Shown: piece after piece, positions 5,589 through 13,667 of the stretch | How the letters are laid out: each line of letters begins with the position of its first letter | Position numbering within the stretch: the stretch's first letter is position 1 | Assembly (NCBI GenBank): GCA_030039575.1 | Contig: JASHVH010000449.1 | Span: 1-14,855 of the forward strand | Reading direction: 5' to 3' | DNA: 14,855 nt | Origin: Acidimicrobiales bacterium | Lineage (GTDB): Bacteria > Actinomycetota > Acidimicrobiia > Acidimicrobiales > Palsa-688 | The notes under the pieces: generated by a model | Seen by the model: the letters and a program-made list of their open reading frames with translations, nothing else | Database searches by the model: none | What the model was told of the DNA's origin: nothing | Translations under genes and position numbers: made by a program

Positions 5589-6086
5589 ATGACAGAGAAA
5601 AGCACGGTCGAAGCGTCACGCAGGATCGACGCACCGGTCGGCCTGATCTTCGAGATCCTGGCGAACCCCGAACGCCACATGGATTTCGACGGGTCCGACA
5701 TGCTCCGAGGGACCGTCTTTAGCCGTCCTATCGCCTCCGTGGGCGACACCTTCAGCATGAAGATGAACCGGCTTGGCCGCGACTACCTCATGATCAACCA
5801 TGTAGTGGAGTTCGAGCCAGACCGTCGTATCTTTTGGGAACCAGCTCCGGGAGACCTCGGTACGGCGGGCGGTGAGCCTTCCAGAGTCGGGATCCCTGCG
5901 GGTTATCGCTGGGGCTACATCCTCACTCCGGACGGTGAGGACGCCACCGTCGTCACCGAGGTTTTTGACTGCGGCCCCTCGTCGGAGCTCCTACGCGAGG
6001 AGGGTGGGTGGATCAACGGGACTAGTTCGGTGCTTGAATCCATGACAGCCAGCCTGGAGAGGCTCGAAAGGATCTGCACCGAGTAG
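5589..6086 (+). CDS. SRPBCC-family protein (polyketide cyclase/START-like)
   Basis: This 165-residue protein belongs to the SRPBCC helix-grip superfamily, whose members bind hydrophobic ligands in a deep cavity. The N-terminal strand and helix VEASRRIDAPVGLIFEILANPERHMDFDGSD are typical, as are the later strands DTFSMKMNR, YLMINHVVEFEPDRRIFWEPA and YRWGYILTPDGEDATVVTEVFD, and the long C-terminal helix SSVLESMTASLERLERI that closes the cavity. Specific activity cannot be inferred. The ATG follows AGGAGGAGGG at a normal distance, so expression may be strong. It sits between a SnoaL-like gene and an epimerase-like gene on the same strand, 35 bases before the latter, fitting an operon acting on a small organic compound. 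Confidence 0.87.
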   Translation: MTEKSTVEASRRIDAPVGLIFEILANPERHMDFDGSDMLRGTVFSRPIASVGDTFSMKMNRLGRDYLMINHVVEFEPDRRIFWEPAPGDLGTAGGEPSRVGIPAGYRWGYILTPDGEDATVVTEVFDCGPSSELLREEGGWINGTSSVLESMTASLERLERICTE

Positions 6087-6121
6087 GACCAGTTCCGCGG
6101 CTAGTAACAAAGGGCGTGAAC

Positions 6122-7099
6122 ATGGCCAGGGTGTTGGTGCTGGGCGGGACGAAGTTCCTCGGGAGGGCGGTCACCGAGGCCGCGTTAGCGGCCGGGCACG
6201 AGGTGACGCTGCTCAACCGGGGGACCACAAACCCCGAGTTGTTCCCGGAAGCAGAGCATCTCCGCGGCGACCGCACGTCGGACCTCTCGGCCCTCGAGGG
6301 GCGGGAGTGGGAAGCCGTGATCGACGTCGCCGCCTACCTGCCCGAGGTCGCGCAGTTTTCGGCTGTGGCGCTTTGCGACCGGGTAGGCCAGTACGTGTTC
6401 GTTTCGACCGTCTCGGTCTACGCCGAGCACGACAGGCCGGAGGACCAGCTCGAAGAAGCGGCGGTCCTCCGTTTAGAGGACGCCAAGGACGAGGGTGAGC
6501 TGTACGGCGCCCGCAAGGCGGTCTGCGAGACGGTCGTGCAGGAGCTCTATGGCGACCGGGCGACCATCGGCCGCCCCGGGCTAATCGCCGGCCCCCATGA
6601 CCCGACGGACCGGTTCGACTACTGGCCACGCCGGCTCGCCGTCGGAGGCAGGGTCCTCGGCCCCGGGTCACCCAGGGACCCGGTGCAGTTCATCGATGTC
6701 CGCGACCTCGGGGCCTGGCTCGTCGGCGCGGCGGTCGACCGCGTCGCCGGCGTGTTCAACCTGGTCGGCGCGCCAATGCATTTTGCCGATCTCATCGAAG
6801 CCTGCCGCGTCCCCGGTGTCGACGCCGAGATGGTCTGGGTCAGGTCCGACCTCCTTATCGGAGCGGGCGTTGAGGAGTGGATGGGCATCCCGCTCTGGAT
6901 CGCCAGCGAAGGGTGGCGGGCAGCTAACCGCGTGGACGGCAGCCGTGCGATTGCTACGGGGCTACAGGTCCGGACGGTGGCCGAAACAGTGGAGGCGGCA
7001 CGAGCCAACCCGCCGCACGAAAGCTCTCAGGCGATCTCCTTGGAGCGCGAGCAGCAGCTGCTGCAACAGTTTGCGCCCAAGCCGTCCCGCGGCGTTTAA
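6122..7099 (+). CDS. NAD-dependent epimerase/reductase, extended SDR family
   Basis: This is a 325-residue extended short-chain dehydrogenase/reductase. The Rossmann fold begins at once with VLVLGGTKFLG (residues 4–14), and the cofactor-specifying region LLNRGTTNPELFPE follows. The catalytic set is visible: Ser/Thr in FVSTVSVYAEH (about 95–98), then Tyr128 and Lys132 in YGARK. Later motifs include RPGLIAGPHDPTDRFDYW and VQFIDVRDLGAWLV. The GGTKFLG form and this spacing are typical of the isoflavone-reductase/CSP41-like atypical epimerases often annotated simply as NAD-dependent epimerase, whose substrates are mostly unknown. The ATG at 6122 is preferred over GTG at 6116 because AAAGGG (6109–6114) is then 7 bases away. 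It is probably co-transcribed with the SRPBCC gene. Confidence 0.88.
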   Translation: MARVLVLGGTKFLGRAVTEAALAAGHEVTLLNRGTTNPELFPEAEHLRGDRTSDLSALEGREWEAVIDVAAYLPEVAQFSAVALCDRVGQYVFVSTVSVYAEHDRPEDQLEEAAVLRLEDAKDEGELYGARKAVCETVVQELYGDRATIGRPGLIAGPHDPTDRFDYWPRRLAVGGRVLGPGSPRDPVQFIDVRDLGAWLVGAAVDRVAGVFNLVGAPMHFADLIEACRVPGVDAEMVWVRSDLLIGAGVEEWMGIPLWIASEGWRAANRVDGSRAIATGLQVRTVAETVEAARANPPHESSQAISLEREQQLLQQFAPKPSRGV

Positions 7100-7164
7100 G
7101 CGTGAGCAGCGCCATGGCCGACGCCCTGACCTACAGTGACGACAAGGCACGCAGGAGGTCGCTA

Positions 7165-8076
7165 ATGCCCCTCACTCTGAAACAGGTAAGAGATAACTGT
7201 CAAAAAGCGCGGGCCAGCATGCAGCGTGCTCGCGACGAGCACTGGGCCTTTGGGGCTTTCAACTTAGACGACGAGCAGACCCTAAAAGCCGTCGCCCGGG
7301 CCGCCCAGAAGAAGCAAGCCCCGGTGCTCGTGGAAGTCAGCCAGGGCGAAGTCGATGACCTTGGCCTCGACAACGTCCGAGACATGGTCGACAACTTCAA
7401 GATTGATTACGCCCTGGAGATCTACGTCAACCTGGACCACAGCCCGAGTGTCGAAAACGCCATCAAGGGCATTGACGCAGGTTTTGAATTTATTCATATT
7501 GACGTCTCCCAAGCCAACCACGATGCTTCTGACGAAGAAATTGTGGCGGCCACCAAACAAGTTGTCGAGTACGCCAAGTTTACTGGGGCATTAGTCGAAG
7601 CGGAGCCACACTACTTTGCCGGAAGCTCCACCCTTCATACAGAACAGATCGACTACGAAGAGATAAAAAAGACTTTTAGCACGCCGGCAGGTGCCAAATC
7701 ATTCGTCGACGCCACCGGCATCGATACCTTTGCAGCTGCGGTCGGTAACCTGCACGGTAAGTACCCGGTCCCTAAAGTGCTTGACCTCGAGCTCTTACAG
7801 CAGATCCGCAACGCTATTGATTGCAACATCTCTCTTCATGGCGGCAGTGATACCCCTGGCCACTACTTCGTCAGCGCGGTCGAAATCGGGGTAACGAAGA
7901 TCAATATTAACTCTGATATGCGCTACGCCTACCGCACTACTCTCGAAAAGGTACTCAAAGAAAACCCCGATGAGTACTCCGTCGCCAAGCTAATTAGCGG
8001 GGAGGTGGTCGATGCCGTCCAAGCGGTGGTGGAGAGCAAACTGGACACCTTTAACTCAAGTGGCAAGGTCGTGTGA
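7165..8076 (+). CDS. Class II fructose-bisphosphate aldolase family protein
   Basis: This is a zinc-dependent class II aldolase-family enzyme of 303 residues, expected to cleave fructose-1,6-bisphosphate, or a related ketose phosphate, to dihydroxyacetone phosphate and an aldehyde. Visible active-site motifs are NLDHS (Asp91 catalytic, His92 metal), VEAEP (about 144–148), GNLHG (His197 metal), LHGGSD (His225 metal) and KININSD for phosphate binding. NLDHS replaces the more usual HLDHG/HCDH form, so it belongs to a less common subgroup and tagatose- or other ketose-type substrates are not excluded. The start is ATG 7165, since AGGAGG (7153–7158) lies 6 bases upstream; an in-frame GTG at 7102 is less likely. 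Base composition falls to about 43–53% GC in parts of the gene, with codons such as TTT, ATT and AAA, unlike all neighbours. Confidence 0.9.
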   Translation: MPLTLKQVRDNCQKARASMQRARDEHWAFGAFNLDDEQTLKAVARAAQKKQAPVLVEVSQGEVDDLGLDNVRDMVDNFKIDYALEIYVNLDHSPSVENAIKGIDAGFEFIHIDVSQANHDASDEEIVAATKQVVEYAKFTGALVEAEPHYFAGSSTLHTEQIDYEEIKKTFSTPAGAKSFVDATGIDTFAAAVGNLHGKYPVPKVLDLELLQQIRNAIDCNISLHGGSDTPGHYFVSAVEIGVTKININSDMRYAYRTTLEKVLKENPDEYSVAKLISGEVVDAVQAVVESKLDTFNSSGKVV

Positions 8077-8264
8077 CGGGGGCGAGCCCGGCTACTAACT
8101 CTCCCTCGGCGACGAGGATCGTGGACCATTCGACAGGACGGGGACCATCGGGGATGCTCAGCAGTCGGCCCTCGAGCGGCCCGGCCATGAGCATGAAGCA
8201 CGGCGATGTAGTGGTTTACCGCCCCGTCAGCCGGTGCACAGGATGGACTGCGCCCCGTACGCAA

Positions 8265-8288
8265 ACAGGGCCGATAACTCGGCCCTGT
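8265..8288. terminator. Bidirectional hairpin terminator between aldolase and rpsJ
   Basis: ACAGGGCCGA (8265–8274) pairs perfectly with TCGGCCCTGT (8279–8288) around a TAAC loop, a 10-bp stem. On the minus strand the stem is followed by TTTGCGT, giving a modest T-tail, so it should stop transcripts from the rpsJ side best. It lies about 190 bases after the aldolase stop. Confidence 0.7.
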
Positions 8289-8331
8289 ACTGGTGCGCGG
8301 TCTACGCTTTGGTGTAGCACCCGGTTACATA

Positions 8332-8359
8332 CCTCTCGTAGCCACCGGCTACGAAGAGG
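8332..8359 (-). terminator. Hairpin directly after rpsJ
   Basis: On the minus strand a 12-bp stem with a single bulged base starts 4 bases after the rpsJ stop codon. CCTCT and CGTAGCC (8332–8343) pair with GGCTACG and AGAGG (8347–8353, 8355–8359) around an ACC loop. No T-run follows immediately. With the hairpin at 8265–8288 it forms a tandem stop, consistent with rpsJ being the last gene of the transcript. Confidence 0.6.
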
Positions 8360-8363
8360 CGAG

Positions 8364-8690
8364 CTAGGCGCTCTGTATCTTGATCTCGATGTCGACGCCG
8401 GCGGGCAACTCGATGCGCTGCAGTGAGTCGACCGTCTTCGACGTGTGCTCGACTATGTCGAGCAGCCGCTTGTGCACCCGCATCTCGAAATGCTCGCGAC
8501 TGTCCTTGTACTTATGGGGACTGCGGATCACCGTGTAGCGGTTGATCTCAGTCGGTAGAGGAACGGGGCCGCGCACCTTCGCCTGGGTGCGCAGCACCGT
8601 CTCTACTATCTTTTTCGTCGACTGGTCTATGACCTCGTGGTCGTAAGCCTTCAGCCGGATCCGTATACGCTGCCTGGCACCGTCAGCCAC
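8364..8690 (-). CDS. rpsJ: 30S ribosomal protein S10 (NusE)
   Basis: S10 is a small-subunit head protein; as NusE it also joins NusB in transcription antitermination. The sequence is highly conserved: [72 protein letters not shown], ending [13 protein letters not shown]. The length of 108 residues is slightly above the usual 100–105. The start is GTG at 8690, with GGAGAG 5 bases upstream, just 15 bases after the tuf stop, so it is co-transcribed with tuf. In most bacteria rpsJ is followed by rplC and the rest of the S10 operon. Here it is followed by hairpins and a convergent gene, so the operon ends. Confidence 0.98.
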   Translation of the reverse strand: MADGARQRIRIRLKAYDHEVIDQSTKKIVETVLRTQAKVRGPVPLPTEINRYTVIRSPHKYKDSREHFEMRVHKRLLDIVEHTSKTVDSLQRIELPAGVDIEIKIQSA

Positions 8691-8705
8691 GAGATCTCTC
8701 CGTCC

Positions 8706-9896
8706 TTACTTGATTATCTTGGTTACACGGCCGGCACCGACGGTGCGGCCGCCTTCGCGGATGGCGAAACGCAAGCCCTCGTCCATGGCGATGGGCTTTT
8801 GCAGCTCCACCGTCATAACGATGTTGTCGCCGGGCATGACCATTTCTGTGCCCTCCGGCAACGTGATCGTGCCCGTCACGTCCGTCGTCCGGAAATAGAA
8901 CTGAGGCCGGTAATTAGTGAAGAACGGCTTATGCCGGCCACCTTCGTCCTTGGTTAGTACGTAGACATTGGCCTCGAAGTTCGAGTGCGGGGTGATTGAG
9001 CCCGGCTTGCAGAGCACCTGGCCCCGCTCGACCTCTTCCTTCTTGGTACCCCGCAGGAGGACACCGATATTGTCGCCGGCCTGGCCCTGGTCGAGGAGCT
9101 TGTGGAACATCTCGACGCCAGTGCACACCGTCCTCGCCGTCGGGCGCAGCCCCACGATCTCGACGGGGTCGTTGACCTTGATGATGCCTTGCTCCACCTT
9201 GCCGGTGGCTACCGTGCCCCGGCCGGAAATAGTAAAGACATCCTCGACCGGCATCAAGAAGGGCTTGTCGATCTCGCGCACCGGCTCGGGCACGAACGAG
9301 TCGACCGCGTCCATAAGCGTCATGATCCCCTGGACCGCGTCCGCGTCACCTTCGAGAGCCTTGAGGGCGGACACCCGGATAACCGGGGTGTCGTCACCCG
9401 GGAACTCATAGAAGTTGAGCAGCTCGCGCACCTCGAGCTCGACCAGGTCGAGCAGCTCCTCGTCGTCCATGGCGTCAGCCTTGTTAAGGGCGACGACGAT
9501 CGACGGGACGCCCACCTGGCGGGCCAGCAGGACGTGCTCACGGGTCTGGGCCATCGGCCCGTCAGGCGCGGAGACGACAAGGATGGCCCCGTCGACCTGG
9601 GCGGCGCCGGTGATCATGTTTTTGATGTAGTCGGCATGGCCAGGCATGTCCACGTGGGCATAGTGGCGCTTGTCGGTCTGGTACTCGACGTGGGCGATGT
9701 TGATCGTGATCCCGCGCTGTTTTTCCTCCGGGGCCTTGTCGATCTGTTCGAAGGCCACAAAGGAGTTATGTGTCGGGTCTTTGCTGGCGAGAACCTTGGT
9801 AATCGCCGCGGTCAAGGTGGTCTTGCCGTGGTCGATGTGCCCCATCGTGCCTACGTTGAGGTGGGGCTTGTTCCTCTCGAACTTTTGCTTGGCCAT
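8706..9896 (-). CDS. tuf: Translation elongation factor EF-Tu
   Basis: EF-Tu delivers aminoacyl-tRNA to the ribosome as a GTP complex. Its 396 residues match the family exactly. The GTPase motifs are G1 GHIDHGKT (19–26), RGIT (61–64), G3 DMPGH (83–87), NKAD and SALKALEGD. Domain 2 ([15 protein letters not shown]) and domain 3 ([24 protein letters not shown], ending [19 protein letters not shown]) are intact. G3 has Met84 where most bacteria have Cys or Ala (DCPGH or DAPGH). The ATG at 9896 has GGGAG 8 bases upstream. It lies 72 bases downstream of fusA and directly before rpsJ in the str operon. No second copy is present in the window. Confidence 0.99.
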   Translation of the reverse strand: MAKQKFERNKPHLNVGTMGHIDHGKTTLTAAITKVLASKDPTHNSFVAFEQIDKAPEEKQRGITINIAHVEYQTDKRHYAHVDMPGHADYIKNMITGAAQVDGAILVVSAPDGPMAQTREHVLLARQVGVPSIVVALNKADAMDDEELLDLVELEVRELLNFYEFPGDDTPVIRVSALKALEGDADAVQGIMTLMDAVDSFVPEPVREIDKPFLMPVEDVFTISGRGTVATGKVEQGIIKVNDPVEIVGLRPTARTVCTGVEMFHKLLDQGQAGDNIGVLLRGTKKEEVERGQVLCKPGSITPHSNFEANVYVLTKDEGGRHKPFFTNYRPQFYFRTTDVTGTITLPEGTEMVMPGDNIVMTVELQKPIAMDEGLRFAIREGGRTVGAGRVTKIIK

Positions 9897-9968
9897 TAGA
9901 ATTGCTCCCTTGCAAATCCGGCTACCGGCCGGAGGCGGTTTAGTACCCTAGCAGAGGCGGTGGCGGAT

Positions 9969-12071
9969 CTATTCACCGCGCACCCTCGCCACTATTTCCT
10001 TGGCGACCTGGTCGGGCACCTCTTGATAACTACTGAACTGCATCGTGTAAGTGGCCCTGCCCTGGGTGCGGCTACGGAGGTCGGTCGCATACCCGAACAT
10101 CTCCGCCAGCGGCACCTCGGCCCTGACCACCTGGTTGTTCGCCCTCTGGTCCATGCCCTCCACGTGACCTCGGCGTGAAGCGAGATCGCCTATCACGTCT
10201 CCAAGGTAGTCCTCGGGCGTCACGACCTCGACGGCCATTATCGGCTCGAGCAGCACCGGGCCGGCGCGCCGGCAGGCTTCCTTGAAGCACATCGACGCGG
10301 CGATCTTGAACGCCATTTCCGAGGAGTCGACCTCGTGGTACGAACCGTAGACGAGCGTGGCCCGCAGGTCCACGACCGGGAACCCGGCGAGCACCCCTGA
10401 CTGCATGGCGTCCTGGATACCTGCGTCTACCGCCGGGATGTACTCCTTGGGTATGACGCCACCGGTGATCTTGTCCACGAACTCGTAGCCACCGCCGGGG
10501 CCCGTCGGCTCCAGGTTGAGCACGACGTGGCCGTACTGGCCGCGGCCACCGGTCTGGCGGACGTAGCGGTGCTCGACCTTCTCGACGTTCTTGCTGATCG
10601 TCTCCCGGTACGCCACCTGCGGCTTGCCGACGTTGGCGTCCACCCGGAACTCTCGGAGCATGCGGTCGACGAGCACCTCGAGGTGCAGTTCGCCCATGCC
10701 GCCGATGACGGTCTGGCCCGTCTCCTCGTCGCCGTGGACCTGGAAGGTCGGGTCCTCTTCCGACAGGGTCTGAAGCGCACGTGAGAGCTTGTCCTGATCG
10801 GCCTTGGTCTTCGGCTCGACGGCAACGTGGATGACCGGTTCCGGGAAGACAAGCGACTCGAGCACGATCGGGTCGTGCGGGTCGCACAGCGTGTCGCCGG
10901 TGGTGGTGTTCTTCAGGCCGACGAGGGCGATGATGTCGCCGGCGTACGCCACTTCGCGCGGCTCGCGGTGGTTGGCGTGCATCTGGACGATCCGGCCGAT
11001 GCGCTCTTTGCGGTCGCGCGTCGAGTTGAGGACCGTGTCGCCTTGGGCCGCCATGCCCGAGTAGACGCGGGCGAAAACCAGCTTGCCCAGGTGCTGGTCG
11101 GACATGATCTTGAACGCCAGGGCGGCGAACGGCTCCTTGTCGTCGGCCACCCGCTCCAGTTCGCGCTCGCCCTTTAGGTCCGTGCCCCTGGTGGGCGGGA
11201 CGTCGAGCGGGCTCGGGAGGTAGGCAACGACGGCGTCGAGCATTGGTTGGACGCCCTTGTTCTTGAAGGCGGCGCCGCAGAGCACGGGTACGAGCTGGTT
11301 CGAAATGGTCTCCCGGCGCAGGGCGGCGCGGAGGTCGGCAGCGGTGATCTCCTCGTCGTTCAAGAACTTCTCGGTGATCCTGTCGTCGAAGGTGGAGATC
11401 GTGTCGACCAGGTTGGCCCGCCAACGGGCGGCTTCGTCCTGCATGGCGGCCGGCACCTCGACCACGCTGTAGGACTCCCCGCGAGGCGAGCTCTCGTCCC
11501 AGACGAGGGCGTTCATTTCGAGCAGGTCGATAACCCCGGCGAAGTTGCTCTCCACCCCGATCGGCAACTGGACCACGGCCACCGTGGCGCCCAGGCGGCC
11601 CTGGATCATGTCCACGCAGCGAGCGAAATTGGCCCCGATGCGGTCCATCTTGTTGACGAAACAGATGCGGGGCACGCCGTACTTGTCGGCCTGACGCCAT
11701 ACGGTCTCGGTCTGCGGCTCTACGCCGGCCACCGCGTCGAAAACCGCGATCGCCCCATCGAGGACGCGCAACGAACGCTCGACCTCTACCGTGAAGTCGA
11801 CGTGGCCAGGCGTGTCGATGATGTTGATGCGGTGGTCGTTCCAGAGGCACGTGGTCGCCGCCGACGTGATGGTGATGCCCCGCTCCTGTTCCTGGGGCAT
11901 CCAGTCCATCGTGGCGCTGCCCTCGTGGACCTCGCCCATCTTGTAGTTGACGCCGGTGTAGTACAAGATGCGCTCGGTCGTCGTGGTCTTACCCGCGTCG
12001 ATGTGGGCCATAATCCCGATGTTGCGGGTCCTGGCCAGAGGGAACTCTCTTTTGTTGTCAGCGTCAGCCAT
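9969..12071 (-). CDS. fusA: Translation elongation factor EF-G
   Basis: EF-G drives translocation of tRNA and mRNA and, with RRF, ribosome recycling. The 700-residue length is standard. GTPase motifs are G1 AHIDAGKTT (22–30), [34 protein letters not shown] and [10 protein letters not shown]. Domain II follows, then domain III with [13 protein letters not shown], domain IV with [12 protein letters not shown] and the tip region [22 protein letters not shown], and domain V. It ends [24 protein letters not shown]. The ribosome-binding site is weak (GAGGC about 10 bases before the ATG). The gap from rpsG is 398 bases, unusually long for this operon, so fusA may have its own promoter or be controlled by attenuation. 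Confidence 0.99.
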   Translation of the reverse strand: MADADNKREFPLARTRNIGIMAHIDAGKTTTTERILYYTGVNYKMGEVHEGSATMDWMPQEQERGITITSAATTCLWNDHRINIIDTPGHVDFTVEVERSLRVLDGAIAVFDAVAGVEPQTETVWRQADKYGVPRICFVNKMDRIGANFARCVDMIQGRLGATVAVVQLPIGVESNFAGVIDLLEMNALVWDESSPRGESYSVVEVPAAMQDEAARWRANLVDTISTFDDRITEKFLNDEEITAADLRAALRRETISNQLVPVLCGAAFKNKGVQPMLDAVVAYLPSPLDVPPTRGTDLKGERELERVADDKEPFAALAFKIMSDQHLGKLVFARVYSGMAAQGDTVLNSTRDRKERIGRIVQMHANHREPREVAYAGDIIALVGLKNTTTGDTLCDPHDPIVLESLVFPEPVIHVAVEPKTKADQDKLSRALQTLSEEDPTFQVHGDEETGQTVIGGMGELHLEVLVDRMLREFRVDANVGKPQVAYRETISKNVEKVEHRYVRQTGGRGQYGHVVLNLEPTGPGGGYEFVDKITGGVIPKEYIPAVDAGIQDAMQSGVLAGFPVVDLRATLVYGSYHEVDSSEMAFKIAASMCFKEACRRAGPVLLEPIMAVEVVTPEDYLGDVIGDLASRRGHVEGMDQRANNQVVRAEVPLAEMFGYATDLRSRTQGRATYTMQFSSYQEVPDQVAKEIVARVRGE

Positions 12072-12090
12072 TGGTTTGATTGCCTCGAAG

Positions 12091-12111
12091 TCTGGGGTCT
12101 ATCTGGGGTCT
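12091..12111 (-). repeat. Direct repeat in the fusA leader
   Basis: TCTGGGGTCT occurs at 12091–12100 and 12102–12111 with one base between (minus strand AGACCCCAGA twice). The pair lies 20–40 bases upstream of the fusA start codon, in what should be its 5' untranslated leader. The 11-base period is close to one helical turn, but in this position an RNA-level role is also possible. Confidence 0.55.
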
Positions 12112-12404
12112 TTTGCCTGTTTTTCCGATGATCGCCGGGCCTGCCGCTTAGCCGGTCCGTGGTCGCGGCCCTCGACCATCCTTGCTGTCTGTCTTGGTGA
12201 GCGCTGCTTTGGGCAGCCGCCCACTGGTCTGGCCCATCCGGGCCGTCCAGGCGGCTGGACGAGCTAACTCGTCGGCAGCTTGTCTATTGAGCTTGCCGGC
12301 AGCGCCCTCGATCGCCAGTGCAATCACCGGCAACGACCAGCTCTGCCGACGCCTGGTTATCACCGATCACCAGGCTTTCGGGTAAATACAACGCCTTAGC
12401 ATTG

Positions 12405-12425
12405 AACGCCGTCCCTTACGGCGTT
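12405..12425 (-). terminator. Hairpin downstream of rpsG, attenuator or processing site
   Basis: AACGCCGT (12405–12412) and ACGGCGTT (12418–12425) pair perfectly around a 5-nt loop. In the minus-strand transcript this 8-bp stem forms about 43 bases after the rpsG stop. The following bases (CAATGCTAAGGCG) are not T-rich, so partial termination, RNase processing or a stability role are all possible. A second short hairpin, GCGC-TTTT-GCGC, lies at 12439–12450. Confidence 0.5.
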
Positions 12426-12467
12426 ATTCCCTTTACCAGCGCTTTTGCGCCCCTGTCGCCTTTTGTG

Positions 12468-12938
12468 TTACCAGCGGTAGTGGGCGAAGGCCTTGTTGGA
12501 CTCGGCCATCTTGTGCATGTCTTCCCGGCGCTTCACGGCCGCCCCCACACCGTTAGAGGCGTCAAGGAGCTCGCTGGCCAAGCGCAAAGACATGGTCTTT
12601 TCCCGTCTCTGCCTGGAATATCCTACTAGCCACCGCACCGACAGGGTCGTAGCCCGCCGGGGCTTGACGTCCACCGGTACCTGGTAGGTGGCCCCACCAA
12701 CCCGGCGGCTCTTGACCTCCAGCTGAGGTTTGGTGTTGTCCACGGCCCGCTTCAGCGTGCTGATGGGCTCGGTCGAGGTCCGCTCCTTGATGGTGTCGAG
12801 GGCGTCGTAGACGATCTGTTCGGCCAGGCTCCGCTTCCCCCTCGACAGGACTTTGTTGACCAACTGGGTGACGATTACGGAGTGGTAGATCGGGTCGGGC
12901 AGCAGTTCCCGGCGCGGTGCAGGACCTTTACGCGGCAT
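12468..12938 (-). CDS. rpsG: 30S ribosomal protein S7
   Basis: S7 binds the 3' major domain of 16S rRNA and starts assembly of the small-subunit head; it also contacts mRNA and tRNA at the E site. At 156 residues it has the standard length. Conserved parts are [47 protein letters not shown], the segment [35 protein letters not shown], and the C-terminal [41 protein letters not shown]. It begins 16 bases after the rpsL stop, so the two are co-transcribed. In some bacteria S7 also represses the str mRNA by binding between rpsL and rpsG; no such site was identified here. Confidence 0.99.
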   Translation of the reverse strand: MPRKGPAPRRELLPDPIYHSVIVTQLVNKVLSRGKRSLAEQIVYDALDTIKERTSTEPISTLKRAVDNTKPQLEVKSRRVGGATYQVPVDVKPRRATTLSVRWLVGYSRQRREKTMSLRLASELLDASNGVGAAVKRREDMHKMAESNKAFAHYRW

Positions 12939-12954
12939 TGTCTACCTGGCCTTC

Positions 12955-13323
12955 CTAACCCTTCTTGGCGCCGTAGCGGCTGCGAGCCTGCTTACGGTCG
13001 CGCACGCCGGCGGTGTCCAGCGTGCCCCGGATGACCTTGTAGCGCACCCCCGGGAGGTCCTTTACACGACCGCCTCTCACCAGGACAATCGAGTGCTCCT
13101 GCAAGTTGTGCCCGACACCGGGGATGTACGCCGTGACCTCGAACCCGCTCGAAAGGCGCACACGGGCCACCTTGCGCAGGGCTGAGTTCGGCTTCTTGGG
13201 GGTATTGGTGTACACCCTGGTGCACACGCCGCGTCGCTGCGGCGCGCCTTTGAGGGCCGGCGTCTTGGTCTTCTTCGAGTTTTGCTGGCGGCCCTTACGG
13301 ACCAATTGAGCGATGGTGGGCAC
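12955..13323 (-). CDS. rpsL: 30S ribosomal protein S12
   Basis: S12 sits at the decoding centre and controls translational accuracy. The 122-residue protein begins [38 protein letters not shown] and carries [25 protein letters not shown] and [17 protein letters not shown]. Lysines equivalent to the two classical streptomycin-resistance sites are retained (Lys43 in TPKKPN and the Lys in GRVKDLPG), so the sensitive form is predicted. GTG at 13323 is the start: it gives the canonical PTIAQL N-terminus and has AGAGGTC 5 bases upstream. The frame extends further upstream to 13542, but that part is the promoter and leader. It is the first gene of the str operon. Confidence 0.98.
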   Translation of the reverse strand: MPTIAQLVRKGRQQNSKKTKTPALKGAPQRRGVCTRVYTNTPKKPNSALRKVARVRLSSGFEVTAYIPGVGHNLQEHSIVLVRGGRVKDLPGVRYKVIRGTLDTAGVRDRKQARSRYGAKKG

Positions 13324-13399
13324 TTGACCTCTGGACAGGGAAGCTGTTACGTAGACAGGGCGCGAACCACCAAGGCGCTGCCCCGTGGGACGACTTCTC

Positions 13400-13427
13400 A
13401 GCATATCACGCCCGGCGCCCGGCCCAA
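13400..13427 (-). promoter_or_regulatory. Promoter of the rpsL operon
   Basis: On the minus strand TTGGGC (13427–13422) is a plausible -35 and TATGCT (13405–13400) a good -10, separated by 16 bases. Transcription would start near 13393, giving a leader of about 70 bases before the rpsL GTG. It is the best promoter match in the divergent interval and fits the position expected for a str operon promoter. Confidence 0.6.
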
Positions 13428-13667
13428 GTCGGGGCACCAGTCGAGGCGGCCGGGAAAACGAGGCAGGCCGAAAGTTTGCCAGGCGGGCAGCGGGGCGGTG
13501 GAGGGCCTGGCCGAAGCGGTTTCCGGCCGGGTCACAGCTCAAAAGGGTACAAAAGAGGCACGACCCGCGACAGGATCACGGCACTGCCCCAAGGGGCAGG
13601 CGCGGTTTGAGGCGAGACGTCCACTGCTCCTTGCGCCCTTACGCAACCACTTAAAGGAGGCCCAACG
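13428..13667 (+). other. Divergent upstream region of the Gfo/Idh/MocA gene
   Basis: This is the part of the 344-base rpsL–oxidoreductase gap on the oxidoreductase side. It contains a perfect inverted repeat, CTGCCCC (13584–13590) and GGGGCAG (13593–13599), separated by AA, about 70 bases before the start codon. It also has a strong ribosome-binding site, AAAGGAGG, at 13653–13660. No clear -35/-10 pair for the plus strand was found. No gene or RNA gene is recognisable. Confidence 0.5.

Larger units (their letters stand above)
12072..12467 (-). other. Long rpsG–fusA intergenic region
   Basis: This stretch has no confirmed gene. On the minus strand it contains, in order after rpsG, a small GCGC-TTTT-GCGC hairpin, a stronger hairpin at 12405–12425, a roughly 215-base section open in one frame (12148–12363, 71 codons, alanine-rich, no ribosome-binding site noticed), and a direct repeat just before fusA. 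The open frame has no resemblance to a known family and is not called as a gene. No clear -35/-10 pair for fusA was found by eye. Confidence 0.55.

Noticed and set aside
9102..9899. 265-codon plus-strand frame opposite tuf, and a 294-codon frame opposite fusA
   Set aside because: Both are mirror frames of strongly conserved GC-rich genes, with His/Val/Asp-rich compositions typical of antisense reading.
12955..13542. 195-codon version of rpsL
   Set aside because: The upstream part overlaps the promoter and lacks S12 similarity; GTG at 13323 gives the canonical N-terminus and has a ribosome-binding site.
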